A DNA stretch of 64,000 nucleotides from VXPQ01 sp965232485 (GTDB taxonomy: Bacteria > Bacteroidota > Rhodothermia > Rhodothermales > VXPQ01): the NCBI GenBank assembly GCA_965232485.1, contig OZ246975.1, positions 2,294,001-2,358,000 on the forward strand, in the 5' to 3' direction. Below, piece by piece: positions 16,136 through 24,481 of the stretch. A program made the position numbers and the translations under genes. How positions within the stretch are numbered: position 1 is the stretch's first letter; every line of letters begins with the position of its first letter. The notes beneath the pieces are model-generated. The model saw only the letters and a program-made list of their open reading frames with translations, had not been told where the DNA came from and made no database searches.

Positions 16136-17029
16136 ATGGACACGAAACTTGACAGCCCTCTGAGATATCCCGGCGGAAAAGCATCGCTGGCGGCTTTCCT
16201 CGCTCGGACAATCGAGTCGAACGGCCTCTCTGGCTGTGCATACTTTGAGCCATTTGCTGGTGGCGCGGGTGCTGCGTTGCGTCTTCTTCAGGAGGGTGTT
16301 GTCTCGAAAATCCACCTGAACGACCTTGACCCTCATATCACCGCTTTCTGGGACGCTGTACTGAATGAGCCCCAGCGATTTATTGATAATATTCTGTCCG
16401 TTGCGATAAACACTACGGAATGGAGAAAGCAACGGGATATTTATCTGCGTGCTGACGCCAGCGATACATTTGCGCTTGGCTTTGCCACTTTCTACCTGAA
16501 CCGCTGTAATCGATCCGGTATTTTGCTTGGCGCTGCTCCTATCGGTGGCTACGCTCAAGCAGGAAAATGGAAAATTGATGCCCGTTTCAACAGGCAAAAT
16601 CTTGCAAATCGCATCCTTGCGGTTGCAAATAAACGTGAGAGTATTCACATCACCAACATGGATGCGCGTGCTTTTCTCGTCAAGCATCTACCTCGTGGAC
16701 GTAAGCGCCAATACGTATTTGTATACCTTGACCCACCGTACTATTCAAACGGTGGCCGTCTCTATATGAACTCTTGTACAGATCAGCATCACAAATCTTT
16801 GGCCGATTATATACAGCAGCAATGCATTGTCAAATGGGTAATGTCCTACGACGACACCCCTTTTATTAGAAATATGTACAGAAAATGTTTGATTTCACAT
16901 CTTTCACTGCAGTACAGTCTCCAGCGCAAGCAACGAGCACAAGAATTATTGATTGCGCCGGCCCATGTTCAACTTCCTCCTTCTGTTACGCCAGTTGATA
17001 TGCACGAATGTAGAACGCTATCGGTTTAG
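16136..17029 (+). CDS. D12-class DNA adenine N6-methyltransferase (Dam-like)
   Basis: The product has 297 residues. The SAM-binding motif FEPFAGGAGA is at 37-46, and the catalytic DPPY at 200-203 is followed by YSNGGRLY, as in M.MboI/Dam family enzymes. It would methylate adenine in a short recognition site, probably to protect host DNA or to mark it for the partners. The next gene starts 8 bp later, and the third overlaps the second, forming one operon. GC content is well below the surrounding housekeeping level, a sign of transfer. The recognition site cannot be read from sequence. Confidence 0.88.
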   Translation: MDTKLDSPLRYPGGKASLAAFLARTIESNGLSGCAYFEPFAGGAGAALRLLQEGVVSKIHLNDLDPHITAFWDAVLNEPQRFIDNILSVAINTTEWRKQRDIYLRADASDTFALGFATFYLNRCNRSGILLGAAPIGGYAQAGKWKIDARFNRQNLANRILAVANKRESIHITNMDARAFLVKHLPRGRKRQYVFVYLDPPYYSNGGRLYMNSCTDQHHKSLADYIQQQCIVKWVMSYDDTPFIRNMYRKCLISHLSLQYSLQRKQRAQELLIAPAHVQLPPSVTPVDMHECRTLSV

Positions 17030-17037
17030 CAAAGGAA

Positions 17038-18147
17038 ATGGCTATAGATACCTCAAAAATAACTCCAATGAAGGTCACGGATCTGGAATTTGATCTCAAG
17101 AATCCTCGACTTGTCGAGTTTGACCTGACCAACAACTCGACAGAATCCGATGTGATCCGGGTTCTCTGGGATGCAATGGATGTAAAGGAACTGGTGCTGT
17201 CCATTGAAGCCAGCGGTTTTTTTCCTCACGAGCCCCTTATTGTCACACAGGAGGGTGAGAAGAACATCGTTATTGAAGGAAACCGCCGCCTTGCCGCAGT
17301 CAGGCTTCTTCTCAATTCCGCGCTTGCCGAAGAATTGGGAGTAGATATCCCTGTCATAACGGATGAAAACAAGAAAAATCTTCAAGAAATTCCCACGTTG
17401 CCTGGCACACGCAAAAATGTCTGGCGCTATGTCGGTTTCAAGCATGTGAACGGTCCGGCTAAATGGAGTAGCTACGCTAAGTCTCAATACATCGCGGATG
17501 TGCATAGAAACTTCGGTGTCAAACTTGAGGACATTGCGAAACAAATTGGCGACACTCACAAGACCGTCCAAAGGTTATTCCGTGGCTTGATGGTCATTGA
17601 GCAGGCGGAAAAATTGGGAATATTTGATCGCAAAAATCGCTGGCGAAATCATTTCTCGTTCTCGCATCTATACACTGGCCTCCAAGCCAGCGGCATAAGC
17701 GCCTTTGTTGGCCTGAGGTCGGATACTGAAGAGAATCCAAATCCTGTTCCTGTCGAGAAAAAACAAGAACTCAGTGAACTTTGCCTCTGGTTATACGGCA
17801 GCAGGAGAGACGGCATACCGCCCGTCGTCCAGTCACAGAATCCGGATCTTCGGCAGCTTGATGCCGTTTTGGGCAGCAAAGAAGCGACCGCTGCTCTTCG
17901 AAATAGTCAAGACCTCGCCTATGCCTTTGAGGTGAGTCGCCCATCAACTAATGTGTTCACAGAGTCTTTGGTTGCTTCGAAACAACACCTTCAGAAGGCG
18001 CGTGGTATGCTTTCCACCGGCTACGATGGTTCAGAAGAATTGCTTAGAATTGCTGGAACAGTGGCGACTCTTGCGGATGATCTCTACGAGGAGATGGAGC
18101 GCAAAATAAATCCTGGTAGAAAGAAGCGCATCACGGAGGGGGATTGA
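17038..18147 (+). CDS. ParB/Srx-like N-terminal domain protein
   Basis: This 369-residue protein has a ParB-type N-terminal domain with the EGNRRLAA motif at 80-87 and a predicted helix-turn-helix further on (DIAKQIGDTHKTVQRLFRG, about 164-182). The C-terminal 130 residues are not recognised. ParB-fold domains bind or hydrolyse nucleotides, or act as nucleases. In restriction-like loci they may recognise or scan DNA. No parA is present, so a partition role is unlikely. The start has AAAGGA directly upstream. The TGA overlaps the start of the next gene. Confidence 0.78.
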   Translation: MAIDTSKITPMKVTDLEFDLKNPRLVEFDLTNNSTESDVIRVLWDAMDVKELVLSIEASGFFPHEPLIVTQEGEKNIVIEGNRRLAAVRLLLNSALAEELGVDIPVITDENKKNLQEIPTLPGTRKNVWRYVGFKHVNGPAKWSSYAKSQYIADVHRNFGVKLEDIAKQIGDTHKTVQRLFRGLMVIEQAEKLGIFDRKNRWRNHFSFSHLYTGLQASGISAFVGLRSDTEENPNPVPVEKKQELSELCLWLYGSRRDGIPPVVQSQNPDLRQLDAVLGSKEATAALRNSQDLAYAFEVSRPSTNVFTESLVASKQHLQKARGMLSTGYDGSEELLRIAGTVATLADDLYEEMERKINPGRKKRITEGD

Positions 18148-19076
18148 TGTTCAAGCTGCCGGAAGGGCCTTCTGCTCGTGCACCTAAGCATGAGCTTGCC
18201 GATTATGCCGAATGGATTTGCTGGCAACAAGGTAGCATATCGATAACCGAGATGATCAATCTGTTTGGAAGACTTGAGGAGAATGACTACAACTATCCTG
18301 ACGGTGTGCCAGAAGAAGATAAAATAGATGAAATTGTCAAAGAAGCATACACAGAAATAGAGCGCCGAAAAGAAGCCTGTGGAGGTGGCTATCCGTTTGT
18401 GCTTGGCAAAGAGGGCTATTCTTTTGATGCCAATCAAGACACTGAAAATTGCAAGCACATCATTTACAAATACTTGCTCTTGGCAACTCGGCTGAACATG
18501 AAGACTAATCGGGTGCATTCGAATATTGACGGAGCAGAGCTTTTTGAAAAACTCGCAGCGGAAGTAGGTCGAGAATATCTTGGCACTCGTGCTGAAAGTC
18601 TTGTCTTTGGTACTGCCTCATCGGGTAAGTTTGAAGACAAAGTTAATAACCTCTGCAAACAAATGCAGGAAGGTATTAAATACAGAGGCTCCAACCAGCC
18701 AAACATCAAGGACGGCAAACTGGATATTGTCGTATGGAAGAAATTCACCGACAGGTTACCCGGGAAACTCATTGCTTTTGGGCAATGCAAGACGGGGACG
18801 AATTACAAGAATACACTCACTCAACTTCAACCAAGTTCATTTTGTAATAAATGGTTAGTGAAAAACCTTGCTGTTCCACCCGTACGTATGTTCTTGATTT
18901 CAGAGGCGTTGTCGCGATCGGATTCTAATTATTGGTACGACATTACATGTGATGCCGGCTTATTCTTTGACCGATGCAGAATTATCGATTTTTGTAATTG
19001 TGACAATATCGATCCTGCTGTGTTAAAAGAAGTGACAACTTGGACAAATGCTGCGGCTAAGGCGATGTCTCTTTAA
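18147..19076 (+). CDS. Putative PD-(D/E)XK-like nuclease, third gene of the Dam/ParB operon
   Basis: The product has 309 residues from the ATG at 18147, which overlaps the previous TGA (TGATG) and follows a strong GGAGGGGG site. I do not recognise a named family. Around residues 190-216 the pattern DGKLDIVVW...KLIAFGQCKTG places Asp193 and Gln213-x-Lys215 like the core of a PD-(D/E)XK nuclease, with an acidic helix before it (GREYLGTRAESL, 141-152). With a methylase and a DNA-binding-like partner, a restriction role is a reasonable inference. The composition break at 19077 lies just after its stop. Confidence 0.6.
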   Translation: MFKLPEGPSARAPKHELADYAEWICWQQGSISITEMINLFGRLEENDYNYPDGVPEEDKIDEIVKEAYTEIERRKEACGGGYPFVLGKEGYSFDANQDTENCKHIIYKYLLLATRLNMKTNRVHSNIDGAELFEKLAAEVGREYLGTRAESLVFGTASSGKFEDKVNNLCKQMQEGIKYRGSNQPNIKDGKLDIVVWKKFTDRLPGKLIAFGQCKTGTNYKNTLTQLQPSSFCNKWLVKNLAVPPVRMFLISEALSRSDSNYWYDITCDAGLFFDRCRIIDFCNCDNIDPAVLKEVTTWTNAAAKAMSL

Positions 19077-20475
19077 CAGGCCGGACCACTCGATTGAGGT
19101 GCCCGAACAGGCGATCACGGCGGTGATTCCGAAGCCCGAGCAGATTAACAGGATACTGAGCCAGATCGGCCACCGCTACGTCAGGCACGTGCATCTGTCG
19201 GTGGATCCGGCGACCCAGAAGGCACGCTTCCAGGCGTCGAAGTGCGCAAAGGACTCCGGTATGTCCTTTGAGGACGCGATCAAAGACGCGTCGGAGCGCG
19301 AAGTGTCAAAACTGGCGGAGAAGGCCGACATGGTTATTCAGACGGAGCGTCACACGGAGGGGGATGTGTTCTACCGGGTCAGTGCAAGACTCAACCTGCA
19401 ATCGCGCTCGTCGGACCGGCTTGTGGATGTCTTGGTAGGCGGCCAGTACGGGAGCGAGGGGAAAGGGAATGTCGCCGATTACCTGTCTCCGGAGTACAAG
19501 GTGCTGATGAGAGTCGGCGGCCTTAATGCGGGGCACAAGGTGTACGAGGAACCGCCGTACACGCACATCTCCCTGCCCTGCGGGACGCGTAGGAAAACCG
19601 AGGGACAGGACCTCCTGATCGGTCCGGGTGCGGTGATCGAGCCCGTACAGCTGCTGAAGGAGATATGGGAGTGCGAGGTGGAAGCGGCCCGATTAATCAT
19701 AGATGAACGGGCGGTCGTGATCTCTCAGGAGGACAGGGAGTGGGAAGAGCAGAATCTCAAGCAGGGCATCGGGTCGACGGCCCAGGGGGTTGGGAAGGCG
19801 ATGGCGCGCCGGGTGACGAACAGGTTTCGCGACGAGCGGGTGTGCAAGCTCGCGAAAGACTTGGGTCCGAAGTTCAAAGAGCTTACGGCGTACGTGGGGT
19901 CGACGGCGGAACGCCTTGAAAAGGCTTATGCACGAGGGGAGAAGATATTGCTGGAGGGAACACAGGGGACTGGCCTGAGCATTTTCCATGGCGACTATCC
20001 GTCGGTGACCTCGCGGGACACGACGGTGTCCGGGTGTCTCTCGGAAGCAGGCATCGGTCCGCGGCGGGTTAACAGGATCGTGCTGGTCTGCCGGACATAC
20101 CCAATCCGTGTCGGCGGAGAGTCAGGAGACTTTTCGAAGGAGATCGACTGGGAAACGGTGGCTACCCGGTCGGGAATTCCGTTGGAGGAACTCCACGGAC
20201 ACGAAGTGGGCTCGGTATCGAAGACTCAGCGAAGGGTCGGCGAATTCGACTGGGAGATGCTCCGTCGCGCTTGCCACCTGAACTCTCCGACGGATGTGGC
20301 GCTCACGTTCGTGGACTACTTGGACAAGGTGAACCGGGGAGCCATACGGTTCGACCAGCTGACGCAGGAGACGATCAAGTTTATCGAGGACGTCGAAATA
20401 GTGGCGGGGGTCCCGTGTTCGCTGATCGGCAACCGGTTCGACTACAAGTGCGTCATCGACCGAAGGAGGTGGTGA
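19048..20475 (+). CDS. Adenylosuccinate synthetase/PurZ-like protein with an extra N-terminal part, probably 5'-truncated
   Basis: From about residue 125 the protein is a PurA-fold GTPase-like ligase: GGQYGSEGKG (131-140), NAGH (160-163), GSTAQGVG (242-249), EGTQGTGLSIFHGDYPSVTSRDTT (303-326, split here only for reference), RRVGEFD (395-401) and TFVDYLD (420-426). The residue equal to catalytic Asp13 of E. coli PurA is Ser136, while the catalytic His (163) is kept. From memory, phage PurZ enzymes that make the 2-aminoadenine nucleotide also lack this Asp. Residues 15-120 resemble the tail of a P-loop nucleotide kinase (SFEDAIKDASEREVSKLAEKA). The ATG at 19048 lies inside the preceding gene, so the true start was probably lost at the junction near 19077. 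Confidence 0.7.
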   Translation: MLRLRRCLFNRPDHSIEVPEQAITAVIPKPEQINRILSQIGHRYVRHVHLSVDPATQKARFQASKCAKDSGMSFEDAIKDASEREVSKLAEKADMVIQTERHTEGDVFYRVSARLNLQSRSSDRLVDVLVGGQYGSEGKGNVADYLSPEYKVLMRVGGLNAGHKVYEEPPYTHISLPCGTRRKTEGQDLLIGPGAVIEPVQLLKEIWECEVEAARLIIDERAVVISQEDREWEEQNLKQGIGSTAQGVGKAMARRVTNRFRDERVCKLAKDLGPKFKELTAYVGSTAERLEKAYARGEKILLEGTQGTGLSIFHGDYPSVTSRDTTVSGCLSEAGIGPRRVNRIVLVCRTYPIRVGGESGDFSKEIDWETVATRSGIPLEELHGHEVGSVSKTQRRVGEFDWEMLRRACHLNSPTDVALTFVDYLDKVNRGAIRFDQLTQETIKFIEDVEIVAGVPCSLIGNRFDYKCVIDRRRW

Positions 20476-21134
20476 TGCGACCGGAGTGTCTCTGGCGGCA
20501 ATACCCGGTGCTGTACCACATCGCGTGGGGCGGCAGCTGGCCGAGCATCAAGGAGCACGGACTGCTGTCGACCAAGGTATTGCTGAAGCAGTACGGGAAG
20601 AGCGACGAAGAGATCGCCAAACTGACGAAGGCGAGACGAGCGGACTGGGTCGAGATCGACTGCCCCGGGCGCCCGCGTGCCGTGCTTCGGGACCAGAAAC
20701 CTTTGACCGATGCGGGGCTCAGAAGGGCGCTGCCTGACTGCGTTGAGCCGTGGCAGTGGTACGACCTCATCAATTCGATGGTGTTCTTTTGGCCCACGAA
20801 GAAGCGGCTCAAGACGATGATCTCCGCAGCAACTTATCAAAGCGTGACCCATGATGTGTTGGTGGTTGACACCAAGGCGCTGGTCCAATTGGAAGAGCCG
20901 ATGATCCGGCTCTCACCAATGAACAGCGGGAGTACGAAACCCATGCCGCATCCAAGAGACATGAACTTGTTCAAGCCGTTCGAGGACTATCCGTTCGAGG
21001 CGAGGCGGCGGCGAGGGAAAGAGGGGGCGGTGGCGGAGGTCTGCGTGGTGGACGGGGTTGAGAAGATCAGAGATGCGGTCGTTGGCGTGAAGCGTGGTTT
21101 GCGGGGGAAAATCTTGGCGGAGTTGGGGTGTTGA
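20475..21134 (+). CDS. DUF7002 family protein coupled to the PurZ-like gene
   Basis: The product has 219 residues. The ATG at 20475 overlaps the TGA of the PurZ-like gene, and a near-perfect AAGGAGGTGG site precedes it. The opening YPVLYHIAWGGSWPSIKEHGLLST and the later RDQKPLTDAGLRRAL, NSMVFFW and RLSPMNSG blocks match what I know of DUF7002, a family of unknown function. The H-x(8)-SI-x-x-HGLL arrangement recalls ADP-ribosyltransferase-like folds such as DarT, but that is only a resemblance. Tight coupling implies a joint role with the nucleotide enzyme. Confidence 0.7.
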   Translation: MRPECLWRQYPVLYHIAWGGSWPSIKEHGLLSTKVLLKQYGKSDEEIAKLTKARRADWVEIDCPGRPRAVLRDQKPLTDAGLRRALPDCVEPWQWYDLINSMVFFWPTKKRLKTMISAATYQSVTHDVLVVDTKALVQLEEPMIRLSPMNSGSTKPMPHPRDMNLFKPFEDYPFEARRRRGKEGAVAEVCVVDGVEKIRDAVVGVKRGLRGKILAELGC

Positions 21135-21136
21135 GC

Positions 21137-21164
21137 GGGCGTGTCCGCTAAACTGTGTAAGCGG
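21137..21164. repeat. 28-bp direct repeat, copy 1
   Basis: A 28-bp string beginning GGGCGTGTCCGCTAAACTGT and ending GTAAGCGG is repeated without change at 24482-24509. It starts three bases after the DUF7002 stop codon. It looks like the end of an IS256-type element, but no such transposase is visible. Confidence 0.85.
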
Positions 21165-21268
21165 GATTATTGTTCCATAGGGACACCGCCAAGCTTAGTG
21201 TTTCCATTCTCTGTCGAATGCAAAAAGATATTTTCTACACCTTTGAGTCCAAATTATTCAGAGTAACG

Positions 21269-22078
21269 TTAGTCTATCGCCTGCAAAACTGGGCGAATTT
21301 GCGTTAGGCCAAAGACTGCCCAAGGTGGTTTAATCGGATCATTGTGTCTTGCTCTTACTACGAAGATCATATAATGTTTTTCATTATGTCGGAAAAATTG
21401 AAAATTCCTTGTCCGCAGGGTACCTTCTATGAGAATGTTTTTGTCGTCTGCTCCTAATATCTGGAAGCCGTTATATTCATCTCTGAAAGTCGTTGCCCGT
21501 ATTATAATCGGGTATACTGGCGATAGGCTGCTTTCATTGCCAGAGCTAAGTTCATCGCTGTACTGTATGTCTCTACCTTGCTGCATTTCAATGCTGTCAA
21601 AGAATCCTATTTCATTTAATGAATGCAGGTCAATATTGCCCATATTTTCGACATTTTTTACAAGCCTGACTGAATCAGAGCTCCCTTTAACATTCCACAT
21701 AGTGTCCTTGAAGAATGATGTAGCACTTTGGGAATAGGTTGTACGTCCGACGGTTATCGGGACATAAGAACCACTATTATCCAAGGCTATCCATGTTTTG
21801 GGGTCTGGTTCGATCAGGGATTGCCATTTTGCAATAGGCTCATTGCCAAAATAACCAATAGCAAAAAGAATTGCGGAGCTACCTGTTAATTTTACCCAAG
21901 GCAAAGAAAAAGTAGAATCTTTGGACCCTTCTAAAAAATAATACAGCACCAATGCGATTGTCGTTCCCAAGCAAAAGGACGTGATAAGTGGTGGAAAGTT
22001 GAAAATGTAAGATAGGAATGTACATGCTACAAAAAGACAAATTGCAGCTAAGCCAATAAGTTGTTTTTTAGAATCCAT
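21269..22078 (-). CDS. Three-TM membrane protein of unknown function (paralogue of 9577-10383)
   Basis: The product has 269 residues. Three hydrophobic helices at about 6-28, 32-49 and 64-80 precede a soluble domain shared with the protein at 9577-10383: WIALDNSGSYVPITVG, FDSIEMQQG, PVYPIIIRATTF, GTLRTRNFQFF and FVVRARHNDP...PPWAVFGLTQI. The function is unknown. It stands on the opposite strand to its paralogue and has different neighbours, so the two arrived separately or diverged after an old duplication. A decayed small gene lies upstream on the same strand. Low GC fits recent transfer. Confidence 0.75.
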   Translation of the reverse strand: MDSKKQLIGLAAICLFVACTFLSYIFNFPPLITSFCLGTTIALVLYYFLEGSKDSTFSLPWVKLTGSSAILFAIGYFGNEPIAKWQSLIEPDPKTWIALDNSGSYVPITVGRTTYSQSATSFFKDTMWNVKGSSDSVRLVKNVENMGNIDLHSLNEIGFFDSIEMQQGRDIQYSDELSSGNESSLSPVYPIIIRATTFRDEYNGFQILGADDKNILIEGTLRTRNFQFFRHNEKHYMIFVVRARHNDPIKPPWAVFGLTQIRPVLQAID

Positions 22079-22165
22079 GATTCGGTGGAGCGTGTCTACG
22101 GAATGGTTGTCATGTTTTTACAGTTGTTTATCGGGAATTATATCGCAAAATCACCAAAATTCCGA

Positions 22166-22317
22166 TTAACTGTTGTATTTACTTGATTTATGTAAAGAAA
22201 TATCCGACGGCTTGGCCGCAGCAAAGATACGTCTGGATGCCTCCTCTGGCGTACAGTGGATTTTGAGCACTGTGTCTCTGGGCGGCCCCGCTTGCACTTT
22301 TCCGGTTTGTCAGACAT
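22166..22317 (-). pseudogene. Small KRGRP-type basic protein, frameshifted
   Basis: From the ATG at 22317 the frame reads MSDKPEKCKRGRP. One base appears to be missing, and a second frame continues with RDTVLKIHCTPEEASRRIFAAA to TAA at 22166-22168. Restoring one C in the GGCCGCC run gives a 50-residue protein that resembles small basic proteins with a KRGRP...DTVLKI motif. The 152-bp span is one short of a multiple of three, consistent with a deletion. Other parts of 22079-22446 hold nothing I can support. Confidence 0.4.
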
Positions 22318-22532
22318 GGCGTTTTTCAAAATGCACTGGAACAATATACACCACATCCAGGCTATTGTCAAGTTAGAACAAACCCAAGTCCCGCAGGGAG
22401 TTGTTCCAGTGCATCTACAGCGTCATGCGCTTCAGCCACACAGAAGTGGTTCGGGTTGATTGGACAGATTTCGCGGGAATTTAAGGTGTAGTATTGCGAC
22501 CTTGTTCCGAGGCAATCAACCAGACAAGACCC

Positions 22533-22823
22533 ATGTCGAGACACCCCCGCAGAACCCACAGTCCTTCGTTCAAGGCGAAGGTAGCCCTCGCCGCCATGCG
22601 CGGCGACAGCACGCTGGCCGAACTCGCCGAACGCTTCGAGGTGCATCCGAACCAGATACAGTCGTGGAAGAAGCAACTTGCGGAGAGCGCCGAGGAGGCG
22701 TTCGTCCGAAGCCGCAACGTTCCCGACGAACGCGACAGGAAGATCGAGGCGCTCCACGCGAAGATCGGGGAGCTATCCATGGAGAAGGATTTTTTATCGA
22801 AGGCGCTCGGTCGCGGCCTGTAG
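22533..22823 (+). CDS. IS3-family transposase OrfA (helix-turn-helix)
   Basis: The product has 96 residues. A basic start and a helix-turn-helix (FKAKVALAAMRGDSTLAELAERF, HPNQIQSWKKQL) are followed by a leucine-zipper-like helix. It binds the IS ends and, after -1 frameshifting, forms the OrfAB transposase. The slippery run T-TTT-TTA lies at 22790-22796, close to its stop codon, as expected for this family. Confidence 0.85.
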   Translation: MSRHPRRTHSPSFKAKVALAAMRGDSTLAELAERFEVHPNQIQSWKKQLAESAEEAFVRSRNVPDERDRKIEALHAKIGELSMEKDFLSKALGRGL

Positions 22824-23632
22824 CCGAGCGCAAGGCGCGGATCAATCGTTCGCACTGCTTGCCTGTCGTTCGGCAATGCGCGCTTCTGGCGCTGAGCCGC
22901 TCCACGGCGTACTACCGCCCCCGGGGCAAGAGCAAGGAGAACCTGTTTCTTATGAAGGAGATAGACCGCATCATAAAGAGCCTGCTCGAGGCGAAGGGGC
23001 ATACGGTGGTGCGCAGCCGCGTCGTACGCCTCATGCGCCTTATGGGCCTTATGGCCATCTACCCGAAGCGGCGCACGTCCTCTCCCGGGACAGGACACAA
23101 GACATACCCCTACCTGCTCAAGACAATGACGATCGACAAACCCGGCCAGGTCTATGCGGCGGACATTACGTTCATCCCTATGGCGAAAGGCTTTCTATAT
23201 CTCGCAGCCGTAATCGACTGGCATAGCCGCAAAGTGCTCGCCCACCGGCTCTCGAACACGCTGGACGCAGGTTTCTGAGTCGAAGCGGCAGAGGAAGCCA
23301 TTGTCCGCTACGGTGCCCCGGATATCTTCAACACGGACCAGGGGGCGCAGTTCACCTCCGAGGCGTTCACCGGCGCGCTCAAGGCGCACGGCGTGCGCAT
23401 CTCCATGGACGGCAAGGGCCGCTGGCTGGACAACGTGTACGTGGAGCGCTTCTGGCGCAGCCTCAAACAGGAAGAAGTCTACCGGCGCGCCTACGACACG
23501 GTGGCCGAGGCCAGAAAGGGAATCGCCGACTACCTGCGCTACTTCAACGAAGAGCGTCCGCACCAAGGACTTGACAATAGAACCCCTGACGACGTATACT
23601 ACAGACGAAAGCCGCTGACCAAGGCGGCGTAA
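22790..23632 (+). pseudogene. IS3-family transposase OrfB interrupted by an in-frame TGA
   Basis: The DDE integrase domain is readable throughout: AADITFIPMAKGFLYLAAVID (first Asp), FNTDQGAQFTSEAF (second Asp) and VERFWRSLKQEEVY (Glu). The final YLRYFNEERPHQGLDN is typical of the family. A TGA at 23276-23278 sits where relatives have Cys (GF-C-VEA), so one base change inactivated it. Translation resumes in the same frame without other damage, which indicates a recent mutation. Confidence 0.85.
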
Positions 23633-23719
23633 CCCACCGCAACCCTGCACCTGAAACGACCCGGACTAACTGTCCGAATTTCTCGAACCATTTCTCGTGA
23701 TATACAATACCCACAGTAC

Positions 23720-24460
23720 ATGAACGACAGATACACCATACCAGATTTTGGAAAGGATGGCTTTAATTGCCCGTATTGTAATGCGTTTGCACATCAAGCA
23801 TGGTGGTCTCCATACGTTGTATCAAACGATCATTTGAGACAATATCATGAAGAGGGTGGCTTGCCTCCGTTTGATCCTGACGGACAAATGTGTATTATAT
23901 CTGGTCCGGGCAATTCTCCAGGTGTCTCTCGTGCTATAGAAAACATGTTTATCTCCTCTTGTATTCGTTGCAGAAAAACTGCAATATGGTTCTGCGACAA
24001 AATGGTATATCCAATTAGCAACTCGATACCAATGCCCAATGATGATTTGCCAGATCATATCAAAAAACATTACAATGAGGCAAGAGACATATTCAATTTA
24101 TCAATTCGAGGTGCGATGGCACTATTGCGTTTGGGTTTGCAAGAATTATGCATCAAACTGGATGGATCCGGTAAATCGATAGACGATGATATAAAAATGT
24201 TTGTACGTGAAAAAAATCTACCTATTCGAATACAAAGATCACTGGATGCAATACGAGTTACCGGAAATCACGCCGTACATCCCGGCGAGATATGTTTTGA
24301 GGCTAATAAAGAAAATGCGCAAACATTGTTCGAATTGATAAATGTCATTGTTGATGTAATGATCACACAGCCAAAGAAAATCGACAAAATATACAATAAT
24401 CTTCCCGAAAGAGATCGTAAGAATATAGCGAAGAGAGACGGTGGGGTCGAGCAACAATAA
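23720..24460 (+). CDS. DUF4145-like protein with N-terminal zinc-finger cysteines
   Basis: The product has 246 residues. Two CxxC pairs (Cys17/Cys20 and Cys81/Cys84) suggest a zinc knuckle. The C-terminal half has the helical block SIRGAMALLRLGLQELCIKL with RVTGNHAVHPG, the signature of DUF4145. This domain is often found in or beside restriction and defence genes, but its activity is unknown. It is flanked by the IS on the left and a 28-bp repeat on the right. AT-rich composition suggests acquisition. Confidence 0.7.
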   Translation: MNDRYTIPDFGKDGFNCPYCNAFAHQAWWSPYVVSNDHLRQYHEEGGLPPFDPDGQMCIISGPGNSPGVSRAIENMFISSCIRCRKTAIWFCDKMVYPISNSIPMPNDDLPDHIKKHYNEARDIFNLSIRGAMALLRLGLQELCIKLDGSGKSIDDDIKMFVREKNLPIRIQRSLDAIRVTGNHAVHPGEICFEANKENAQTLFELINVIVDVMITQPKKIDKIYNNLPERDRKNIAKRDGGVEQQ

Positions 24461-24481
24461 GGCGGATCGTTCGTGTTCAGT

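Larger units (their letters stand above)
22447..23690 (+). mobile_element. IS3-family insertion sequence, near-complete copy
   Basis: The element is about 1.24 kb long, with imperfect terminal inverted repeats (left TGGTTCGGGTTGATTGGACA, right reading TGGTTCGAGAAATTCGGACA on the other strand). It encodes orfA and orfB in -1 relation. The ends may extend a few bases outward, since AGAG-like bases precede most copies. No clear target duplication is visible. At least six partial copies lie in the window. Confidence 0.88.

Noticed and set aside
22138..22371. 77-codon minus-strand open frame as a real gene
   Set aside because: The family-like residues occur in two different frames, so a frameshifted smaller gene explains it better.
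23276..23278. TGA in the IS3 orfB as a recoded codon
   Set aside because: Many other genes in the window end at TGA, and relatives have Cys there, so a nonsense mutation is simpler.
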